A stretch of DNA of 12,280 nucleotides from an uncultured Oscillospiraceae bacterium (lineage in GTDB: Bacteria > Bacillota > Clostridia > Oscillospirales > Acutalibacteraceae), in contig CATWUX010000061.1 in NCBI GenBank assembly GCA_958354085.1, positions 1 to 12,280 on the forward strand. The letters are read 5' to 3'. The translations under genes and the position numbers were made by a program. Shown here in pieces: positions 1-6,173 of this stretch (position 1 is its first letter; every line of letters starts with the position of its first letter). A model generated the notes under the pieces. It made no database searches, was not told the DNA's origin, and was given only the letters and a program-made list of their open reading frames with translations.

Positions 1-64
1 CATGTCTATCTTTATCCCTTTTTCATTTTGCGCAACTTATTGTACATTATCCCAAGAAAAACTA

Positions 65-112
65 CTAATACTAAAATCTGATTAAACGCTTTCAATCAGA
101 TTTTAGTATTAG
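65..112. repeat. Perfect 19-bp AT-rich inverted repeat
   Basis: The arms 65-83 and 94-112 are exact reverse complements separated by 10 nt (84-93). The stem is AT-rich and has no T-run of the terminator kind after it. It surrounds the cre-like core, so a DNA-level operator is more likely than a terminator. A cruciform or a leader RNA hairpin for the leftward gene are alternatives. Confidence 0.7.
81..94 (-). promoter_or_regulatory. cre/LacI-family operator-like site inside a 19-bp palindrome
   Basis: Read on the minus strand this is TGAAAGCGTTTAAT, matching 13 of 14 positions of the catabolite-responsive element consensus TGWAARCGYTWNCW; the mismatch is the C near the 3' end. It overlaps the loop and inner stem of a perfect 19-bp inverted repeat (arms 65-83 and 94-112). 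Downstream on the minus strand come a possible -10 (GATAAT, 46-51) and an ATG at 3-1 that reads out of the window. The likely role is binding of CcpA or a sugar-specific LacI-family regulator controlling the gene beyond the left edge. This is inferred from sequence match and position only; the -35 is poor. Confidence 0.5.
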
Positions 113-119
113 CGATAAG

Positions 120-157
120 AAAAGGCCGGCAGGATTTTCTGTCCTGTCCGGCCTTTT
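120..157 (-). terminator. Rho-independent terminator closing the DUF4091 unit
   Basis: The hairpin has a GC-rich stem (AAAAGGCCGG paired with CCGGCCTTTT, plus an inner 5-bp stem after a one-base bulge) and a 7-nt loop. On the minus strand the stem ends in TTTTCTT. It starts 9 nt after the stop codon of the orphan fragment at 167-316, the usual place for a terminator of leftward transcription. The stem also ends in TTTT on the plus strand, so it may act in both directions. Confidence 0.8.
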
Positions 158-166
158 GTGCAGCAA

Positions 167-316
167 TCATCCTGAGGTGATTGTATACTGACTCCTTTCA
201 TAATCATCTTTATCCAGTTTCGGATTTTCTTCGTTCTGAGGTTTTACATCCCGCAGAGGCGTCTGTCCCTTTTCATTCAGGATACCTAAAATCAGCGACG
301 TGATCTGCTTCCACGT
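167..316 (-). pseudogene. Orphan C-terminal coding fragment, family not recognised
   Basis: A 49-residue open frame on the minus strand begins just after an in-frame TAA (317-319) with no start codon and ends at a TGA at 167-169. The translation opens with TWKQITSLILGILNEKG and continues with a charged tail rich in N, E, K and D (for example NEENPKLDKDDYE), which reads like the genuine C-terminus of a real protein. It lies 20 nt downstream of the DUF4091 stop and just before the terminator at 120-157. The best reading is the surviving 3' end of a gene whose body was lost when the DUF4091 gene or its junction arrived. I cannot name the parent family. It could also be random open frame, but the composition argues against that. 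Confidence 0.45.
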
Positions 317-336
317 TTAGCAACGTCCCGTCTTCG

Positions 337-1998
337 TCACAATCGTTCGTTGATTCGCTCCCGAAGAGCCAACAATTCATCCGAAGAATGGGTATAATCG
401 AAAAAGCCACGGACGCCGCCCTCACGGATCAACTGACAGACCGACGCCCTCCCTAACTTTTTCTCCAACAGCTGACAAGCGCGCAAATCCTGCAGAGCCT
501 GCACAAATACCATCTGACGGATAGATCCCTGCGGTCGGCCATCCCGCCCCGGATACACCAAAAACGGATCGCCGGCCGGGAAAGCGCCATCCGCATCGGT
601 AGTCAGATAGGGGTCAATGGCGCACAGAGAGTGGGCGCTGTTATAGAAGTTAAAGCCCCAATGCAGAAATCCTTTCACATTTGCCAGATACAGCTGAAAT
701 CCCAGCACCCGGTTGAGGGCGGAAGGCAGCGCGATAAAACGATTGCTCATGCCCTTATTTAAAATGCAGCAATAGTACACCCACAGCGACTCCGTCTCAT
801 GCTCCAAAAACGGCTCCACCGCATCGATCGCCACCACCGGCTGCTCCACCGCACCCTGCTCATAAAACGCATAATGAGACAGGGCATCCATGACAGGAAA
901 CCCTTCAAGCAGCGGTGCTACCGCTTGCTTCAGCCGGAGATAGCGCGGCAACGCCTCGTCGGTAGGCTCATCCGATAGATGAAACCAACAGCGGTCCGCA
1001 AGGCCCCATTCACGCAGTTTTGCAGTCAGAGCCGGCAGAAATTGTGTCAAAAAAGCGAGATAGTCCTCGCCGTCCGAAGGCGTATCCCAACCAAAGATAC
1101 GCCGCTCGCCTTCCGGCGTGTGAGCCATCACCTTGGGGCACGCCTTGGCGCCCCACTGGGTAAACAAATGCGACATTTCAAAATAGCGGATCCCTGCCCG
1201 CTGTGCAGTGGCTATCCATCTTTGCAGGCGTTCAAAGCCAAAGGTATAGTCTCCTTCGGCCGATTGAGTCACCTCTACCAGCTGCACCGTCAGCCGTTCG
1301 CCGCCAACGGCCGTGTCCAATGGCGGAGTAAAAAGCGGGGTCAACAACAGATTGATACCGGTTTGCGCCGCCTCACGCATGAAATTCTCCGTAATGCGCC
1401 AATATTCTTCGGAGAACACCGGCACCTGATAGTATTGCGCCAGACAATCGGTGTGCATCCACTGGGTGCAAATCAATTGCTGTTCCGGCAGCACCGCTTC
1501 TTTGATCGTCAGAGTCAGGGCAGCAGCCATTTCTTCGCCTGTGGGGGCACAAGTGCCGTCTTCCCGTATCTCCTTTAACTGAAAGAACAGAGGATAGTCC
1601 CCCGCCGGAACGGTCTCCGGCACCGTGATATCCAACCAAAAGCTGCTGATCGAATCGTTTTGCAGCCAGACCGGCTCTCCCTCATACGGAGACAGCAGAT
1701 CGGGATACAGCCCCGGTTTGTCACTCAGCGCATCGTCATCCGATCCCTTGTGTATGGGCAGACGAACCGGCACCTCCACCACTCGGCGCAAACGCACATA
1801 GTCCGACAGTGGGGATTCCACCACCGCCGATACACGGCAGCGCGGGGCATCCGCCGGCACCTGCAGCACCGCCTGCACAGAAACGGTCTCCTTTTTGAGC
1901 GCGGTCAGCGTATGCACGGCCGCCGGCAGCGGCGAGTGACCCCATAGTTTTTGCAGAGAATCCGCAAATTGCAATTTTAACTTTGTCAACCTTATCAT
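337..1998 (-). CDS. DUF4091 / GH123-like glycoside hydrolase
   Basis: A 553-residue protein of normal length for DUF4091 proteins, which are related to GH123 beta-N-acetylgalactosaminidases. An N-terminal beta-sandwich (about 1-170) is followed by a TIM-barrel-like catalytic part. HLSDEP at 340-345 supplies the adjacent Asp343-Glu344 pair that matches the GH123 catalytic D-E dyad (substrate-assisted, retaining). GFLHWGFNFYN (443-453) and GDPFLVYPG (476-484) are family hallmarks. No signal peptide is visible, so it is probably cytoplasmic. The GGAGAGG site abuts the ATG at 1998 with no spacer, while a TTG at 1989 has a 9-nt spacer, so the true start may be three codons later. It lies 10 nt downstream of the lipoprotein-SGNH chimera, hence co-transcribed. 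The likely substrate is an N-acetylhexosamine-containing glycan; the exact sugar is unknown. Many DUF4091 members are uncharacterised. Confidence 0.88.
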   Translation of the reverse strand: MIRLTKLKLQFADSLQKLWGHSPLPAAVHTLTALKKETVSVQAVLQVPADAPRCRVSAVVESPLSDYVRLRRVVEVPVRLPIHKGSDDDALSDKPGLYPDLLSPYEGEPVWLQNDSISSFWLDITVPETVPAGDYPLFFQLKEIREDGTCAPTGEEMAAALTLTIKEAVLPEQQLICTQWMHTDCLAQYYQVPVFSEEYWRITENFMREAAQTGINLLLTPLFTPPLDTAVGGERLTVQLVEVTQSAEGDYTFGFERLQRWIATAQRAGIRYFEMSHLFTQWGAKACPKVMAHTPEGERRIFGWDTPSDGEDYLAFLTQFLPALTAKLREWGLADRCWFHLSDEPTDEALPRYLRLKQAVAPLLEGFPVMDALSHYAFYEQGAVEQPVVAIDAVEPFLEHETESLWVYYCCILNKGMSNRFIALPSALNRVLGFQLYLANVKGFLHWGFNFYNSAHSLCAIDPYLTTDADGAFPAGDPFLVYPGRDGRPQGSIRQMVFVQALQDLRACQLLEKKLGRASVCQLIREGGVRGFFDYTHSSDELLALRERINERL

Positions 1999-2008
1999 CC
2001 TCTCCGTT

Positions 2009-2392
2009 TTATGCCAGATTCAAAGCTTTACGCAACACCGGCAGCACGGTTTCCGCCATGCGTAAAAAGCCCAGATCGTTGGGATGGCAGCCGTCCACGG
2101 TACAGCAATCCCGGAAACCGGTGCCGAACAAATCGGCTCCGTCGATCATCCACACATGGCAATCCCCCGATGCCCGTGCCCGTTCAAAGGTATGATAAAT
2201 CACTGCGGTGGTATCGGCGCCCGCCGCGGTAGTTGAGGCGGTGTCGACAGCGGATGTGGTGCTGCCATCCTGCACAGCAGCAGTTGTGGTGGTCGTGGCA
2301 GATGTGCCGGTTTCGGGTTTACTGCCGCAGCCGCTCATCAGCAGCGCGGTCGCCAACAGCAGCGCGGTCAATACATATGGCCTTCTTTTCAT
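2009..2392 (-). pseudogene. Lipoprotein signal fused to the C-terminal block of an SGNH hydrolase
   Basis: A 127-codon open frame whose two halves do not belong together. Residues 1-22 are a lipoprotein signal peptide with lipobox LMSGC (Cys22), followed by a Thr/Ser/Ala linker to about residue 63, as in surface solute-binding lipoproteins. From about residue 64 the sequence is the last ~60 residues of an SGNH/GDSL hydrolase, including block V with Asp100 and His103 (DGCHPND) and the helix RMAETVLPVL. The GDS nucleophile block and blocks II and III are absent, so it cannot be a working SGNH enzyme. The start is ATG 2392, with GGAGGAG 8 nt upstream; the TTG just before it is not needed. The DUF4091 gene follows after 10 nt. 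The most likely history is a deletion that joined the 5' end of a lipoprotein gene to the 3' end of an SGNH gene in frame. It may still be expressed as a lipid-anchored peptide. An assembly join is the other explanation. Confidence 0.7.
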
Positions 2393-2395
2393 CAA

Positions 2396-2780
2396 AATAA
2401 CTCCTCCGTTTCTATAATGAAAGCCGCTCGCCTGCGGCTCTTCGGGGCAGTTTGCTTTTTCGGCTTATCCAAACAGCCAGAAAACTTCTTGTCCGGTTGA
2501 AATCCCTGCAGCGTTTGTTCGGCTGTTTTGATAATATTTACAAAATTAAAAGAAGCATTTTTCTATTTGTATAAATAAGATATCATCTTTCGAGGTGTTT
2601 GTCATCGTTCTATAAGACCTATATTTTGTAAAATAAGACTTTTTCGATTTGCTGTTTGCCTTTTTGTTTCATTCGCGAGAGTCGGAAGCGTAGACGCAGA
2701 TTGGTGAAGTTTTGGCCTTCACTAGGGTACGCGAATGAACAATATCCGCAACAGAACAATGGATTTTCTCATACATTGCA
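2396..2780. other. Leader/intergenic region with inverted repeats
   Basis: No convincing gene. Just upstream of the chimera's ribosome-binding site is a 6-bp hairpin (AGCCGC 2422-2427, GCGGCT 2434-2439). An 8-bp inverted repeat AAACAGCC/GGCTGTTT (2471-2478, 2521-2528) encloses about 42 nt. A 10-bp pair TTCATTCGCG (2668-2677) and CGCGAATGAA (2730-2739) encloses two smaller hairpins. A minus-strand promoter may lie in the AT-rich stretch at about 2560-2610 (ATGACA, 17 nt, TATCTT). The long structured 5' leader could hold an unrecognised regulatory RNA; no known riboswitch motif was recognised. Confidence 0.4.
2668..2739. repeat. Branched inverted-repeat element
   Basis: The outer arms 2668-2677 and 2730-2739 are perfectly complementary over 10 bp. 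Between them are a GCG-TAGA-CGC mini-hairpin and a GTGAAG/CTTCAC hairpin with a 7-nt loop, giving a possible three-way junction of about 72 nt. It sits between the terminator at 2781-2825 and the leader of the left unit. It may be a structured RNA, a small mobile-element end or a recombination site. I could not match it to a known family. Confidence 0.4.
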
Positions 2781-2825
2781 AAAAACAGTGCTGTGAATCT
2801 TTTTGACATTCACAGCACTGTTTTT
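2781..2825. terminator. Perfect 18-bp terminator hairpin
   Basis: The arms 2781-2798 and 2808-2825 are exact reverse complements with a 9-nt loop. They carry a GC-containing core (CAGTGCTGTGAAT) flanked by A5 on one side and T5 on the other, so either strand gives a stem followed by a U-run. It begins 19 nt after the TGA at 2845 on the minus strand, consistent with the original terminator of the decayed VWA-WYL unit. Confidence 0.85.
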
Positions 2826-2844
2826 ATACGTAAGTTTTAAGTAT

Positions 2845-2951
2845 TCACTCCCGATCTTCCACATAATTTGGCTTTTGAAGCCGTATACATAGAACTCCCG
2901 CATATAGGCTCTGATTTTTTCAAAGTTCTTTATCAATTCGTTATACGCCAT
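2845..2951 (-). pseudogene. Remnant of a WYL-domain regulator gene (5' end)
   Basis: The ATG at 2951 has AAAGG upstream. The first 27 residues, beginning MAYNELIKNFEKIR and ending YVYGFKS, match from memory the very start of clostridial WYL-domain proteins often encoded beside VWA/MoxR genes. After residue 27 the homology stops abruptly. A different frame then gives PNYVEDRE and a TGA at 2845-2847, 19 nt before the terminator. I infer an internal deletion that kept the start and the last few codons of the gene. The open frame that runs on to 2769 passes through the terminator stem, so its 3' part is not real coding sequence. It cannot encode the WYL domain or a DNA-binding domain. Confidence 0.6.
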
Positions 2952-3026
2952 TGGTTCTGCGCCTTTCTTCGTTTCCAAAGGTTAGAATGTATACATTTGC
3001 CTCGCTGTTGCCTTTGCCGCGCTGTC

Positions 3027-3188
3027 TCATACCGCTTCGTTGGTTTCGATATACGCAAACTTTCCCCATGGTGCGGTTATGTGCTTGCTGGAAAACAGCC
3101 AAAGCACCGGGATATTATCGGCAGCCGTTTCGTTTGGAAATTCCGCTTGACCATCTGTAAATATCACAATATTCACCGGAGGATTACG
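3027..3188 (-). pseudogene. Remnant of a DUF2201-type VWA-like protein gene (3' end)
   Basis: A 53-residue frame lacking a proper start and ending at a TGA at 3027-3029. It contains NIVIFTDGQAEFP followed by NIPVLWLFSS and APWGKFAYIE. This is the pattern of the C-terminal VWA-like domain of DUF2201/putative metallopeptidase proteins (FTDG..., PVLWL..., PPWGK). Those proteins normally pair with MoxR-type AAA ATPases. Here the N-terminal ~350 residues and the ATPase gene are missing. The frame begins right at the stop codon of the upstream lipoprotein gene, marking the breakpoint, and the WYL remnant follows 75 nt downstream, preserving the original gene order. It is almost certainly non-functional. 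Confidence 0.65.
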
Positions 3189-3189
3189 G

Positions 3190-4251
3190 CTAATCATCCG
3201 GTACTACATAATAGGATGAACTTATTGAATCGAAAGAGAACGTTTCACCTGTACGAAGGTTCAATCGGCGAAAATCGTCGGCAGTGCAATAGTAAAAATA
3301 TTCGCCGCGAATTTCAGCGTGACCATATACACCTTCATCACGCTGATAAACAGTTTTGGGAATATTAGGCGTTTGATTTGGAATAATATGCAATATTCGC
3401 CCTGTTTCAAATAAATTTTCAGACGTTCTTTCTTCCCAAAATATATTGCCGTATGCATCTGCGTACAAAGTATCCGTGTCGAAACGATCTTTTACCAAAA
3501 CAGTATATTCCCGCGTGTTTCGATCATATTGTGCCAAGGTTGTCATAGGCAATTGCACCGCATCGTTCTCTTCCATGGCGCCGGGGATGGTCACGTATAC
3601 CATCTCGTCCACTATACAAACTGCACTTACGTACATATCCAATATCTTTTGCGAATGTCCCGTTTGTAAATTCATCTCATATAGTTTATCGCCATCCAAA
3701 CGATTTTGAAAAAACAAAGTCCGATCATCCGCAACCAAAATTGAACCGTCATAGTCTGCACTAATTGTGCGAATTTCTTTTGTTAATAAATCGCAAGCAA
3801 ACAACCCCGCCCCTTCCCATGCGGAAAAAATGACTGTATCTCCGATTAAGCGATATTCACTGATGTCTTGGGAGATCACGGGAAAAATATCATCAAGGTC
3901 TAACCCCGATTCAAATAGATATCGATTTTCCCCAGAATTTGCAAACCCTAAAAACAACAAACGATCGTTATATCTGGTGAACACTTCAGCTATTTCAAAA
4001 GGAATTTTGCGGCCTTGAGGAAATTCAGGCGAGTAAAGCATTACAAAGTCTGTTTGACTCCATAAAACGGTGTGCGTATCACTTCCGCCCGAAAGAGGAG
4101 ATTGATTCAAGTCCCATGACCATACAGAATATCTGTTTTCAGCGGGAGACTCCGTGGAACTGCTTAAACAGGCAGTGGATGAAGGAGATTGCTGTTTGGT
4201 ACATCCAAATAGCAAAACGCTCAATAGAACTAACAAATACCGCTTTTTCAT
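3190..4251 (-). CDS. Lipoprotein with probable beta-propeller body
   Basis: A 353-residue lipoprotein starting MKKRYLLVLL with lipobox LFGC (Cys17), followed by a Ser/Thr-rich spacer to about residue 38. The rest shows repeated short beta-strand units ending in polar turns, such as LFFQNRLDGDKLYEMNLQTG, IFWEERTSENLFETG and YFYYCTADDFRRLNLRTG. This resembles DUF5050-like beta-propeller surface proteins. I prefer ATG 4251 over ATG 4272 because AAGGAAAG lies about 8 nt upstream of it and the signal peptide is then ideal. It is visibly more AT-rich than the glycosidase genes on either side. Its stop overlaps the frame of the VWA remnant, so its 3' flank is a recombination junction. A role in extracellular sensing or binding is plausible; no catalytic motif is seen. 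Confidence 0.75.
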   Translation of the reverse strand: MKKRYLLVLLSVLLFGCTKQQSPSSTACLSSSTESPAENRYSVWSWDLNQSPLSGGSDTHTVLWSQTDFVMLYSPEFPQGRKIPFEIAEVFTRYNDRLLFLGFANSGENRYLFESGLDLDDIFPVISQDISEYRLIGDTVIFSAWEGAGLFACDLLTKEIRTISADYDGSILVADDRTLFFQNRLDGDKLYEMNLQTGHSQKILDMYVSAVCIVDEMVYVTIPGAMEENDAVQLPMTTLAQYDRNTREYTVLVKDRFDTDTLYADAYGNIFWEERTSENLFETGRILHIIPNQTPNIPKTVYQRDEGVYGHAEIRGEYFYYCTADDFRRLNLRTGETFSFDSISSSYYVVPDD

Positions 4252-4358
4252 TTTCAAGACTTTCCTTTCCATATTTGTAGTCCAATCCCTAAAAAATGCG
4301 GTCTTTTGCTCTTAAAGTTGGCGAATCACTCCTTTTGAACATCATATATAATGTCTTC

Positions 4359-4375
4359 CAATTTTTTAAAAATTG
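4359..4375. repeat. 17-nt A/T palindrome upstream of the lipoprotein gene
   Basis: CAATTTTTTAAAAATTG has two 8-nt arms around a central base. It lies about 110 nt upstream of the lipoprotein start, next to a TATATA stretch (4344-4350) that may belong to a promoter. It could be an operator or simply AT-rich DNA; a clear -35 element is not visible. A GAGGAGG site at 4381-4387 follows the stop of the fragment at 4407-4577 but is not followed by an obvious start codon. Confidence 0.35.
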
Positions 4376-4406
4376 ATTAATCCTCCTCGTTAAACACATG
4401 CATAGC

Positions 4407-4577
4407 TTAATCTTGTGTCCGTTCGCCAGTTACGTGGTTAAGTTTCGTATTGCCTTTGGAAGCTATCGCATAGACATAAACGCCTTTTGGGATGTAGTCA
4501 ATTCCACTCATAAAGTCCACTCCCGTCACTGTATCAGGACTAAAAGGCCCTATAGTCTTTTTATTCCAAGCCCCACT
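4407..4577 (-). pseudogene. Coding-like C-terminal fragment B, family not recognised
   Basis: A 56-residue frame on the minus strand bounded upstream by an in-frame TAA (4578-4580) and ending at a TAA at 4407-4409. The sequence has a natural protein look (GAWNKKTIGPFSPD, then GIDYIPKGVYVYAIASKGN) and ends HVTGERTQD. No start codon with a ribosome-binding site precedes it. It probably is the 3' end of a lost gene. I do not recognise the family and assign no function. Confidence 0.4.
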
Positions 4578-4593
4578 TTACGCGTATACGGAT

Positions 4594-4827
4594 TTAAAAT
4601 ACATGTAAAATAGTCGTATGCGTGAGCGCTCTGGCGAACGTGCTCAGCCGGTCACCCGCATCATCGTAGGCGTAGATCGTCAGGCTATGCGCTTTATTGT
4701 TTGGATTAGCCATATTATATAACGTATTGTTCAAATGATCAATACTAATCGCCAACTTTTGTGACAGAATCGTAAGCCGGTTGATTTTGTGCGCCGCCGC
4801 GAGTCTGCTGAGGTCTACCGCAAAAAC
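4594..4827 (-). pseudogene. Coding-like fragment A with a YD-repeat-like stretch
   Basis: A 77-residue frame on the minus strand opening after a TGA and ending with TAA at 4594-4596. It includes LTIYAYDDAGDRLSTFA, which is reminiscent of the YD/RHS repeat signature (Y-x-Y-D-x-x-G-[DN]-R-L), though a single weak match is not enough to name it. It lies in a different frame from fragment B directly downstream; the two could be parts of one frameshifted gene or separate pieces. No ribosome-binding site or credible start is present. Confidence 0.3.
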
Positions 4828-4847
4828 TCAAAAAGTGAGTTTCCGCG
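4819..4847 (-). repeat. 12-bp hairpin with two G-U pairs
   Basis: On the minus strand CGCGGAAACTCA pairs with TGAGTTTTTGCG around a 5-nt loop. It lies downstream of the operon terminator and at the 5' edge of fragment A. It may be a second weak terminator for the operon or part of the decayed DNA. Confidence 0.35.
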
Positions 4848-4920
4848 ATAATCCATCCAGCTTTTTGCCCGCACCTCCTCTTCCACCCTATCCGGTCTTT
4901 CGTATGGCATTCTAAATACA

Positions 4921-4966
4921 CAAGATGCCGCTGACGGAGGTTGAAACCTCCATCAGCGGCATCTTG
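4921..4966 (-). terminator. Terminator hairpin of the GH38-GH31-URO-D operon
   Basis: The arms 4921-4941 and 4946-4966 pair over 20 of 21 positions (a 14-bp and a 6-bp stem separated by one mismatch) with a 4-nt loop. It begins 26 nt after the stop codon of the last operon gene. The following minus-strand sequence (TGTATTTAG) is only moderately U-rich, so it may serve as a transcript-end stabiliser as well as a terminator. Confidence 0.8.
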
Positions 4967-4992
4967 TTGCATTGAACTTATTTGATACCGCG

Positions 4993-6075
4993 TTAAAACA
5001 CGGCTTTTCTGCGGCGGGCAGCGCTGGCTTTGCGGGCAATTTCCAGCAATTCTCTGGCGTCCTCCTCGGAAGCGGCGTAACAGGTCAGATGTACGCCCTC
5101 CGGATCCAGCTCCCGACACAGAGGCTCAATATCCGCCGGTTCGCATATAGCCTGAATCCGCTTACCTGCCGCCTGAATTTTGCGGTACACCTCCAGCCAT
5201 TCCCGTGCCGGCGGCGCTCCTTCGCCCTGCACCCACTGCACACCGTCCAATCCTTTCAGGCGGAGTATGCGATCCAAATGATGCAAGGCGCCGACTCCAT
5301 CCAGATGATACATGGACCCGTGGAGAAACGCGATCTCCTCCTCAATGGCTCCGGCAATAAATTCCTCATATTGTTCTTTTCCCACCAGACAGCTGAAATC
5401 AGAGGAAACCACATACCAGTCCGCCTCCGGGTGCCAGATATTCATCCAGTTGGTGGAGCCTTCCTGACAGGGAGCAATCAAAGCAGCAAGCCGACTGTAT
5501 ACGGCTTTGTATACCTCAAAAATCTGCCGGCTTCTCGGCGCAATCTGCTCCGGGCAATCAATCAAATCCAGACAAAGCTCCTGCGGCCCCCGCAGCGAAA
5601 CCAAGCCGTCCGTACCCGGATGCAGATCGGTAATGCCCACCAGATAGTCTCCCTGCGCATCCTCCACCAGCCGTTTCGTCATGTCGTATATCTGTCGCCA
5701 CCAGTGGTTTTCCGGGTCGAACACAATCGGGGGATAGGATTCCCAATCCTTCACCACATGGATCGCCCAACTGGTATCCTCGCCGAATTCGATGCCGCAG
5801 CCGCAGATAGCGCCGAGGAGATCCGGCCCCAAATTGGGGAACACGGCCGGAAAAGCCTCGCCGCCATAGTAGGTATTCTTCATCCACTCTCTGGCACCGG
5901 CGATGATACTATCCATATCCGTCCACCGGTCCAGCAAAAGCTCCGGTGTTTTGATCGGCGTATACACCGCCCCGTCCTTCGGCGCACATACGCTGATAAG
6001 CGGGCGGTCATGATTTTCCATTTTCCAGAACTGCATCCATCTTTCCCGTACATAATCATAGTCCTGATTGATCAT
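4993..6075 (-). CDS. URO-D-fold protein (methyltransferase-like), second copy
   Basis: A 360-residue protein of the uroporphyrinogen-decarboxylase superfamily branch found in clostridial sugar loci. The start is ATG 6075 (MINQDYDYVRERW) with GGAGG 9 nt upstream; the longer frame to 6222 adds an Arg-rich, non-homologous 49 residues and runs back into the preceding gene. Features include WYVVSSDFSCLVGKEQYEEF (220-239), MYHLDGVGALHHLDRI (255-270), DGVQWVQGEG (277-286) and a late Cys332. In MtaA/MtbA-type methyltransferases an H-x-C plus a late Cys bind zinc; here H257-L-D259 and Cys332 could play that part, with Asp replacing the first Cys. This is my alignment by eye. True URO-D (HemE) activity is unlikely, as no haem genes are nearby. 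Last gene of the operon, cytoplasmic, substrate unknown. Confidence 0.8.
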   Translation of the reverse strand: MINQDYDYVRERWMQFWKMENHDRPLISVCAPKDGAVYTPIKTPELLLDRWTDMDSIIAGAREWMKNTYYGGEAFPAVFPNLGPDLLGAICGCGIEFGEDTSWAIHVVKDWESYPPIVFDPENHWWRQIYDMTKRLVEDAQGDYLVGITDLHPGTDGLVSLRGPQELCLDLIDCPEQIAPRSRQIFEVYKAVYSRLAALIAPCQEGSTNWMNIWHPEADWYVVSSDFSCLVGKEQYEEFIAGAIEEEIAFLHGSMYHLDGVGALHHLDRILRLKGLDGVQWVQGEGAPPAREWLEVYRKIQAAGKRIQAICEPADIEPLCRELDPEGVHLTCYAASEEDARELLEIARKASAARRRKAVF

Positions 6076-6173
6076 AGGTTTCTGCCTCCGTTCAGCTTGT
6101 TTTTGTCGGCGCACTCTCCGCGAAAGCCGTGCGCACCGCAATATCCGGCCGGCTTTTCCGACCTCCAGCCATC

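Noticed and set aside
2769..2978. 69-residue minus-strand open frame as a real small gene
   Set aside because: Only the first WYL-like 27 residues after ATG 2951 look coding; the rest passes through the terminator hairpin.
4745..5119. 124-codon minus-strand open frame
   Set aside because: Out of frame with the URO-D gene end and runs through the operon terminator; no start signal.
6109..6134. 6-bp hairpin (GCGCAC/GTGCGC) between the two URO-D-fold genes
   Set aside because: Short, with no U-run on either side; too weak to call a terminator or processing site.
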